From an uncultured Clostridia bacterium (GTDB taxonomy: Bacteria; Bacillota; Clostridia; Christensenellales; Aristaeellaceae), in the NCBI GenBank assembly GCA_934647235.1, contig CAKUFG010000019.1, positions 1 through 55,814 of the forward strand: DNA of 55,814 bases. Direction: 5' to 3'. Each line of letters opens with the position of its first letter. Position 1 is the stretch's first letter. Below are positions 17,265 to 22,542 of this stretch, in pieces. The notes beneath the pieces were generated by a model. The model saw nothing but the letters and a program-made list of their open reading frames with translations. It was not told where the DNA came from and ran no database searches. The translations under genes were made by a program, and so were the position numbers.

Positions 17265-17697
17265 GGTACTTTCTTGAGTCAAGAAAGTACCAAAGAACCT
17301 GTTTGTGACGTAAAAGATTATTGAATTAAACTGGAAATGGCCCTGGCCATCTGCTGCCCTATCCCCGTGGCAGGGAAAACTTGAATCGCTCGGTGTGGAA
17401 TAAACTCCGCCCGAGCGATTCTTTGTTTCCCCCTATGGTCGTGCTGCGCACGCCCGCGCCGATTAAAATCGGCGTGCCACGGGGCATTAATTGAATACAA
17501 AAATCATACGCAGCAGTTATCGATAGTTGGAAAGAACGGCCAGCAAAAGGCTTCTCCTTGAGGAGAGGCTCTGCCGTAGGCGTGGTGAGGCGCGCAATCC
17601 GCCGCTGCCTGTGGCAGATACAGGCGGATGCAGCGCCAATGAGGCAACGAGTTTTGCTAGCGTCAGCGTCGCAAAACGACTATGCCGAATTGTGAGG
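17265..17697 (+). repeat. structured intergenic repeat, copy B
   Basis: It opens with a hairpin (GGTACTTTCTT at 17265-17275 and its complement ending at 17291). AAAGAACCTG, GACGTAAAAG, TTAAACTGGAA, the arm CCCCGTGGCA, a long stem AATCGCTCGG/CCGAGCGATT, a stem CGTG/CACG, a stem GCCGATT/AATCGGC and the matching arm TGCCACGGGG follow. The two distal arms form a perfect 10-bp helix enclosing the inner hairpins. The 153-base 3' core is nearly identical to that of copy A. Position is 30 bases after the SPFH stop, sense strand. A small hairpin ACCAC/GTGGT (17705-17717) separates it from copy C. Confidence 0.85.
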
Positions 17698-17740
17698 GCC
17701 GTAGACCACGCAGTGGTCGTTATCATAACTATATAAAGGT

Positions 17741-18094
17741 AACGCCGCTGCGGCGGCTACACCTCATCCGGCTCATTACATTCGCCACCTTCTCCTCAAG
17801 GAGAAGGCTTTTGGCGAGTACATTCAACCAGCTATTGCTAATCGCTGCGCAGGGGCTTCGCAGCTACTCGACTTGCCCCGGAGCATGCTGATCGCAGATC
17901 AGCGCAGGGGCGTGCGCAGCACGACCGAAGGGGAAATATTCAAGGAAACGGATGGCGCTTGCGCCAAGCCGAGCCCGCGAATTTTCCCTGCTCAGGGGGG
18001 CGGCAGGCGGCCAGGGCCACTCCCAGTTTAACACAAGCAGCTTTCCCGCCCACAACACAGGTTCTTTGTTACTTTCTTCACTGAAGAAAGTAAC
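17741..18094 (-). repeat. structured intergenic repeat, copy C
   Basis: Read on the minus strand from 18094 it has the 12-bp terminal hairpin (GTTACTTTCTTC and complement, loop AGT), AAAGAACCTGTG, TTAAACTGGGAGTGG, an arm CCCC..GAGCA, a stem GGCGC/GCGCC, a stem CGTG/CACG, a stem GCTGATC/GATCAGC and the partner arm TGCTC.GGGG. It ends with CCTTCTCCTTGAGGAGAAGG and GGATGAGGTG instead of the core shared by A and B. It faces copy B tail to tail and starts 26 bases after the stop of the HD-domain gene. The order of elements is kept although most stem sequences differ. Confidence 0.8.
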
Positions 18095-18119
18095 GTAATC
18101 CTCCGTACCTTTCTTCCCG

Positions 18120-18704
18120 TCAATCCCGCGAAATCTCATCCAGCGACATGCCGAAGCCCGGCACAAAGTCGTCCATAAAATCCTGTACCTCGGGCAGATC
18201 GATGCGGCGGATGGCGCTGAGCGTGCTCGTTTCGGCCTCCGCAAACTCGCGGTTGCCCATCTTGCGTTCTTCTACGCACTTGATGTAGGCGCTGATTTTA
18301 TCGGCAGCCTTGACAATGCGCCAGTCCGCGCCTTGCTCTTCCGTGCCAATCAGCGCTTCATAGGCCGGGCGGATATCCTCGGGCAGCATGCCAAGCAATC
18401 GCTGGTCGGCAATGGCCTCAAGACGGTGATATTCATCCCGGATGATGGGGTTGTTATGCTTGACGGGCGTGGGCAGATCGCCGGTGATCACCTCGCTGGC
18501 GTCGTGATACATGGCCAGGGCCATGATGTGCTCGGCGTCGTAATCCCGGCGATAACGGGCGTTGCCCAGCAGCGCGATGGCGTGGGCGATCATGGCCGTC
18601 TGGAAGGCGTGCTCCATATCGTTTTCTGCCTGGGTGTTGCGCATCAGCCCCCAACGGCGGATGTACTTCATGCGGTTCATATAAGCGAAAAAATGGTGCG
18701 GCAT
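18120..18704 (-). CDS. yfbR: HD-domain 5'-deoxynucleotidase, YfbR-like
   Basis: The 194-residue cytosolic protein matches YfbR, a metal-dependent phosphohydrolase that removes phosphate from deoxyribonucleoside 5'-monophosphates. HD-type ligands are visible: His in DMEHAFQTAMIAHAIA (about residue 32), the MYHDASEVITGDLPTPVK block with the HD pair (about 67-84), and an Asp in KAADKISAY (about 135). Length equals the E. coli enzyme (199) closely. AAGGAG lies eight bases before the ATG. The gene is divergent from thiT; their start regions are only about 20 bases from the thiT -35 box. Product role: nucleotide pool housekeeping. Confidence 0.88.
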   Translation of the reverse strand: MPHHFFAYMNRMKYIRRWGLMRNTQAENDMEHAFQTAMIAHAIALLGNARYRRDYDAEHIMALAMYHDASEVITGDLPTPVKHNNPIIRDEYHRLEAIADQRLLGMLPEDIRPAYEALIGTEEQGADWRIVKAADKISAYIKCVEERKMGNREFAEAETSTLSAIRRIDLPEVQDFMDDFVPGFGMSLDEISRD

Positions 18705-18716
18705 GGCGGTTTCTCC

Positions 18717-18744
18717 TTGACAAGTATTGGTTTTGTGCTATAAT
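18717..18744 (+). promoter_or_regulatory. promoter of the TPP riboswitch-thiT transcript
   Basis: TTGACA (18717-18722) and TATAAT (18739-18744) are 16 bases apart, with TGC extending the -10. The aptamer starts about 12 bases after the -10. Confidence 0.8.
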
Positions 18745-18755
18745 GCTTGCGTTAC

Positions 18756-18839
18756 CCGCTGGGGGCGTCGCATAGCGGCTGAGATGGCTTTGGCCAGTCC
18801 CCTCGAACCTGTGTAGATCATCCTACCGTAGGGAAGCGG
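18756..18839 (+). ncRNA. TPP riboswitch aptamer (THI element)
   Basis: The hallmark thi-box sequences are present: GGGGGCG, GCTGAGA, a central GAACCTG, and TACCGTAGGGAAGC. P1 is formed by CCGCT (18756-18760) and AGCGG (18835-18839). TPP binding should favour the terminator downstream and shut off thiT. Confidence 0.93.
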
Positions 18840-18871
18840 AAAAGCAGAGGTGCATTGCCTCCGCGCCGTTT

Positions 18872-18899
18872 CCCGCATGCGTAAAGCGTGCGGGTTTTA
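18872..18899 (+). terminator. TPP riboswitch expression-platform terminator
   Basis: CCCGCATGC (18872-18880) pairs with GCGTGCGGG (18886-18894), one G-T wobble, followed by TTTTA. It lies between the aptamer and thiT and is the likely switch. Confidence 0.85.
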
Positions 18900-18928
18900 T
18901 TATGCGGGAAAAGAAGGAGGCATTTCTC

Positions 18929-19576
18929 ATGTTCGAAAAGTTTGCCGAAACTCCCCTGACGATGTGGATCGCCCTGGCTGTGGTGGTCGCGCTGTGCGTG
19001 ATCTTCGCCGCGCTGGTCAAGACCCGCCGCAAGTGGAACGCGCGCATGCTCGCGTCCGGCGCGCTGTGCGTGGCGCTGTCCTTTGTGCTCAGCTGCATCC
19101 GCCTGTATCGCATGCCCACCGGCGGCAGCGTTACCCCCGGCAGCATGCTGCCGCTGATGCTGTTCTCCGTGGCCTACGGCGCAGGCCCCGGCCTGCTGGC
19201 TGGCCTGGTATACGGCGTGCTGCAGTATCTGCAGGGCGGCTGGTGGCTCAATGTCTGGCAGTTCCTGCTGGATTACATCCTGGCCTTCACCGTGCTGGGC
19301 CTGGCGGGCATCGCCCATAACAAGAGCGAAAAGTGGATGTACCTGTCCATTCCCTTCGCGGCCCTGATGCGCGCGCTGTGCGCCTTCCTGGCGGGCCTGA
19401 TGTGGGTGGCGGACACCCCCGTATCCGAGCTGGTCATCGGCAGCTGGCATTTCTCCACGCCCGTGACCTACTCCCTGGTGTACAACGGCGTGTACCTGAT
19501 CCCCGATACCCTGATCTGCCTGCTGCTGGCCGCGCTGGTGGGCAAGCGGCTGCTCAAGGCCATCAAGGGCAACTGA
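18929..19576 (+). CDS. thiT: energy-coupled thiamine transporter substrate-binding subunit
   Basis: The 215-residue integral membrane protein (about six hydrophobic segments) is ThiT, the thiamine-binding S-component of an ECF transporter; it works with a shared EcfAA'T module not present in this window. Family features seen: YRMPTGGSVTPGSMLPLM near residue 58 and YGVLQYLQGGWWLNVWQFLLDY near residue 93, the latter contributing aromatic residues of the thiamine pocket. The TPP riboswitch upstream supports the call. ATG at 18929 has AAGGAGG eight bases before it; an earlier in-frame ATG lies in the terminator loop region and lacks a site. Confidence 0.93.
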   Translation: MFEKFAETPLTMWIALAVVVALCVIFAALVKTRRKWNARMLASGALCVALSFVLSCIRLYRMPTGGSVTPGSMLPLMLFSVAYGAGPGLLAGLVYGVLQYLQGGWWLNVWQFLLDYILAFTVLGLAGIAHNKSEKWMYLSIPFAALMRALCAFLAGLMWVADTPVSELVIGSWHFSTPVTYSLVYNGVYLIPDTLICLLLAALVGKRLLKAIKGN

Positions 19577-19591
19577 AAATAATCAGCCGAT

Positions 19592-19628
19592 GCGGCCTTG
19601 CTCCATGGGGGGGCAGGGCCGCGTTTCT
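19592..19628 (+). terminator. terminator after thiT
   Basis: GCGGCCTTGC (19592-19601) pairs with GCAGGGCCGC (19613-19622), followed by TTTCTATT. Confidence 0.75.
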
Positions 19629-19712
19629 ATTGTACCATAGACGGGCGAAAAAGGCCACCGCAGATCAGGAAAAGAACGCAGGCTGAATTGCTATTTTTGC
19701 CTAAAAAAGTGA

Positions 19713-19741
19713 TTGACAAAGCGACGCTGAACTGCTATACT
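19713..19741 (+). promoter_or_regulatory. promoter of the tRNA-Ser pair
   Basis: TTGACA (19713-19718) and TATACT (19736-19741) are 17 bases apart, with TGC before the -10. Confidence 0.8.
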
Positions 19742-19781
19742 ATTATAGCGATTCGATGATGAAGGCTGTCGCACCCTATGC

Positions 19782-19870
19782 GGAGAGATGGCCGAGCGGT
19801 TTAAGGCGCCAGTCTTGAAAACTGGTGATGTCGAAAGGCACCGGGGGTTCGAATCCCTCTCTCTCCGCCA
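19782..19870 (+). tRNA. tRNA-Ser (anticodon TGA)
   Basis: The acceptor stem GGAGAGA (19782-19788) pairs with TCTCTCC (19860-19866). The anticodon loop reads CTTGAAA. A long variable arm typical of class II tRNAs is present. GTTCGAATC forms the T loop, and CCA is encoded at the end. Confidence 0.97.
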
Positions 19871-19897
19871 TTTTCATCGATGCAAACGCAGGCCAAT

Positions 19898-19989
19898 GGA
19901 GAAGTACCCAAGTGGCCGAAGGGGCTCCCCTGCTAAGGGAGTAGACTGGGATAACCGGTGCGAGAGTTCAAATCTCTCCTTCTCCGCCA
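19898..19989 (+). tRNA. tRNA-Ser (anticodon GCT)
   Basis: The acceptor stem GGAGAAG (19898-19904) pairs with CTTCTCC (19979-19985). The anticodon loop contains GCT, flanked by CCCCT/AGGG. A long variable arm, a GTTCAAATC T loop and an encoded CCA follow. It is 27 bases after the first tRNA and cotranscribed. Confidence 0.97.
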
Positions 19990-19992
19990 ATC

Positions 19993-20033
19993 GTGCGAAA
20001 TCTGCTTGAAAATAGCCGGTTTCGCACTTTTTT
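19993..20033 (+). terminator. terminator of the tRNA operon
   Basis: GTGCGAAA (19993-20000) pairs with TTTCGCAC (20020-20027), followed by six T. Confidence 0.9.
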
Positions 20034-20106
20034 GTGTGTTTTTGGAGGGGGAATGGGGGAAATGCGCAAAGAAAGAGCCGCAAAGAGATATCTGCTTGCT
20101 TGGGCC

Positions 20107-20970
20107 TTAGCCATTGCATATCCCGTATTGCTGAAGCACCCACCTGTAGAATTTGAGGGTAAGCTGATCCCGGCACATTTCCGAAACCGCGATATTCATC
20201 TGCCAATGGCGGTTGCGCGCCGGAATGAAGCAGACATGTTCTGAAACAATGGGATACTGGATGTTGCTGATTGCAATCCCTCTGCCGTCATCTGCCATCT
20301 GGCAAAGCGACTGAACGGAATCGGCCTTGAACACAATCTGCGTGGGGGCTTCCAAGCGCGCCATGTTCTTTTCATAGCAATCATAAATCTTGTGTTCTTC
20401 ATTCATGGTAATATAGTCTTGGCCGATAATATCGCAAAAATCAATCGAATGGCGGGTTGAGAGCGCGCTGTCCTTTGGCACGCAAAAGAAGGATTCTTCT
20501 TTTTGAATAAGGGCAGAGGTCAAAGCGGGCGTTACAATGGGGCCGGTAATGAAGGCAATCTGTACCTCGCCGCTGGCTACTTTTTTTTCGATTGTTTTAT
20601 CCGGATGCTCCGAAATGTGAAAACTGCAGGCGTTTTCCTGCTCGAAAGCCGAAAACAGCCCGGCGACAAGAGAAAGAACGCCGGTGGATACGCCTACGTT
20701 AATGGAACAGCGAAAATGAGCGCAAAGCTCCTGGTGCGTAGCAATGATTTCGGAAACCGGCGCTTTGATGCGATTATAATATTCCCGCCCGGCCGCCGTG
20801 ACAACAAGGCGATGATTAGCTACCAGCACAAGACGGATTCCCAGCTCATTTTCAAGCGAGGTGATGCTCTTGCGAAAGCCCTGCGGGGAAATGAAAAAGC
20901 GTTTTGCGCTTTCCGTCAGGCTGTTGGATTCGCATAGATCAATAAAGTAAAGAATCTGATCAAGCTGCAT
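20107..20970 (-). CDS. LysR-family transcriptional regulator
   Basis: The 287-residue protein has an N-terminal winged helix-turn-helix (about 1-60, with SLTESAKRFFISPQGFRKSI as recognition region) and a C-terminal effector-binding domain (about 90-285). LysR proteins usually control the divergent gene, here the secreted protein at 21144, and the space between holds two copies of a 17-bp inverted repeat. ATG at 20970 is chosen because AGGAGA lies about eight bases upstream and the HTH starts there; an in-frame extension would run into the operator region. The gene is less GC-rich than most of the window, which may point to later arrival. Effector unknown. Confidence 0.9.
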   Translation of the reverse strand: MQLDQILYFIDLCESNSLTESAKRFFISPQGFRKSITSLENELGIRLVLVANHRLVVTAAGREYYNRIKAPVSEIIATHQELCAHFRCSINVGVSTGVLSLVAGLFSAFEQENACSFHISEHPDKTIEKKVASGEVQIAFITGPIVTPALTSALIQKEESFFCVPKDSALSTRHSIDFCDIIGQDYITMNEEHKIYDCYEKNMARLEAPTQIVFKADSVQSLCQMADDGRGIAISNIQYPIVSEHVCFIPARNRHWQMNIAVSEMCRDQLTLKFYRWVLQQYGICNG

Positions 20971-21015
20971 GGGAGTCTCTCCTGTTTGTAGATATTCATT
21001 TACTTCAATATACTT

Positions 21016-21086
21016 CAACAATGCGTACGTTGGCAAGTCGGTTTTCTCAACTTTTGGTTGGCTTTTTCACAACAATGCGGATGTTG
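21016..21086. promoter_or_regulatory. tandem LysR operator candidates
   Basis: CAACAATGCGTACGTTG (21016-21032) and CAACAATGCGGATGTTG (21070-21086) share 15 of 17 positions, and their CAAC ends pair with their GTTG ends. Start-to-start distance is 54 bases, about five helical turns. The second copy runs into the -35 box of the 21144 gene. Confidence 0.65.
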
Positions 21087-21111
21087 CGAAACGAGTAAAA
21101 GTGACTATACT
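21084..21111 (+). promoter_or_regulatory. promoter of the secreted FMN-binding-like gene
   Basis: TTGCGA (21084-21089) and TATACT (21106-21111) are 16 bases apart. The -35 overlaps the second LysR operator copy. Confidence 0.55.
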
Positions 21112-21143
21112 TAATATTATCAACCAATCAGGAGGATTTTGCG

Positions 21144-21956
21144 ATGAAAACCAAAATGGCTGTGATCTTTTGCTTGATTCTGTGCCTGCTTTGCGCTGTA
21201 TGCGCAGCGGAATCGCCCAAGTTGAACGATGGCGTGTATGAGGGCTTCTATGCGCAGCCCACCTATCTGATCCGCGCGACGGTCACTGTGGAAAACGGCG
21301 CTGTAGCGCAGGTGGAATACGAAGAATGCCACGATCCGAACTTTTGGGCTACCTTTACCGCCGATGAGGCTGCGGCGCTTTCCGCTGACGAGTATATCGC
21401 GGTGGCCGGCGCGCGCGGCACAACCTACTATGCCAAGCATGCGGTGGTAGGAACCGGGAATGAAGCGATTGAACTGACGGCAAGCGGAGATGGCACGGCG
21501 ACGCCCGTATACGGCAATGAGCAGATCGCTGACTTTGTGGAATGGCTGAAGGAAAGCCCTGAAAACGATGCGTGGTATTATGCGCAGCTCGCAGTGGGCA
21601 ATTATTGGGTTGCGCTGTCTGATGGAACCAGGCTGGAGGACCTGGCGGTCTACACGAATACCCTGAAGGACGGCACTGTGCTGAGCAAGGAGCAGTCCCG
21701 CTTTAAGACGAAGGTTCGCCATTGGACGGCCGTTGGAACTGGCGTGGGCACCGAGTTTGGCGATCTGGGCTGGCAGGGCAACATGGATGCGCTGGCTGCG
21801 GCGCTGGTGGAGAATCAATTCCCCCAGGGTGAAAGAAGCAAAAACGCGGAAAACAAGGTGGTCATCGCGGATGTGGTAACAAGCGCAACGATTGAATCCT
21901 ATCAGGATTACCTTTCCGCTGCGTATGCCGCCTATGAACTGGCGATTGCCAAATAA
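21144..21956 (+). CDS. secreted protein with FMN-binding-domain-like features
   Basis: The 270-residue protein has an N-terminal signal peptide (about 1-22, MKTKMAVIFCLILCLLCAVCA). DGVYEGFY directly after it and DVVTSATIESYQDYL near the C-terminus resemble the opening strand and the flavinylation-type motif (D.xSGATxSS) of FMN_bind proteins, where FMN is attached to Thr by ApbE. The motif here is TSATIES, so the Thr is kept but SGA is altered. No Cys lipobox is clear. AGGAGG lies eight bases before the ATG. It is probably controlled by the divergent LysR gene. It may be an extracytoplasmic electron carrier or sensor; this is inference. Confidence 0.6.
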   Translation: MKTKMAVIFCLILCLLCAVCAAESPKLNDGVYEGFYAQPTYLIRATVTVENGAVAQVEYEECHDPNFWATFTADEAAALSADEYIAVAGARGTTYYAKHAVVGTGNEAIELTASGDGTATPVYGNEQIADFVEWLKESPENDAWYYAQLAVGNYWVALSDGTRLEDLAVYTNTLKDGTVLSKEQSRFKTKVRHWTAVGTGVGTEFGDLGWQGNMDALAAALVENQFPQGERSKNAENKVVIADVVTSATIESYQDYLSAAYAAYELAIAK

Positions 21957-21972
21957 AAGATTTTGAGTTTCA

Positions 21973-22002
21973 AAAAGCGCTCATTTACAGGGGCGCTTTT
22001 TT
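21973..22002 (+). terminator. terminator after the FMN-binding-like gene
   Basis: AAAAGCGC (21973-21980) pairs with GCGCTTTT (21993-22000), followed by TT. Confidence 0.8.
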
Positions 22003-22074
22003 GTGTTGTACATATCTGCGGGCAGGCTTGCACCGAAAAAAGCGGAGCACGCTTTATACGGTCAGCCTTGAAAA

Positions 22075-22509
22075 TCATTCTTCCCAGTGCTCCATCTCTT
22101 CCGCCGGGTACGCTTTTGTCCAGTGATAGGGCTGTAATTTTCGCAGCTCCACAAACGTCAGCTTCCCGTCGCTCGTGGTCACGGCTGCCTGCACGTCCTC
22201 GCCCCAATAACGCAGGCGCTCCTGGCAGATGCCGCACGGGGACAGCACCTTGAACGGCGCGTTTTCATTCTCGCGGACAAGGCACAGGCAATGGGTCACT
22301 TTTTCGTTGTATTTATGGGCTTCCAGCATTGCGCCCGTCTCGATGCACAAAATGGCGGAGGCATTGGCGGTCTCAATGCTGACGCTTGTGTAGTAGTTGC
22401 CCTTGGATGTATGGACAACGCCAGCACCGCCCCAGCCGGTAGGATATCTTGCTTCAATCAGCGCCACCGCCCTGCGATACATTTCGTTTTCTACTGCATA
22501 GTCTCTCAT
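22075..22509 (-). CDS. cytidine deaminase-like zinc enzyme
   Basis: The 144-residue protein has the cytidine deaminase zinc site: CIETGA with Cys55 and Glu57, and PCGICQ with Cys92 and Cys95. The usual C-A-E/H-A-E triplet is C-I-E here. Family members deaminate cytidine, deoxycytidine or related compounds; the length and CxE/PCxxC spacing also resemble the blasticidin-S deaminase branch, so substrate is open. The start at 22509 has GGAGG six bases upstream; an ATG 11 codons earlier directly follows the stop of the NAD synthetase gene but has no site. It closes the pncB-nad operon, so a role in nucleotide salvage is plausible. Confidence 0.82.
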   Translation of the reverse strand: MRDYAVENEMYRRAVALIEARYPTGWGGAGVVHTSKGNYYTSVSIETANASAILCIETGAMLEAHKYNEKVTHCLCLVRENENAPFKVLSPCGICQERLRYWGEDVQAAVTTSDGKLTFVELRKLQPYHWTKAYPAEEMEHWEE

Positions 22510-22542
22510 ACAAAGCCTCCGTGTCAGATCGGCGCGCTTCAT

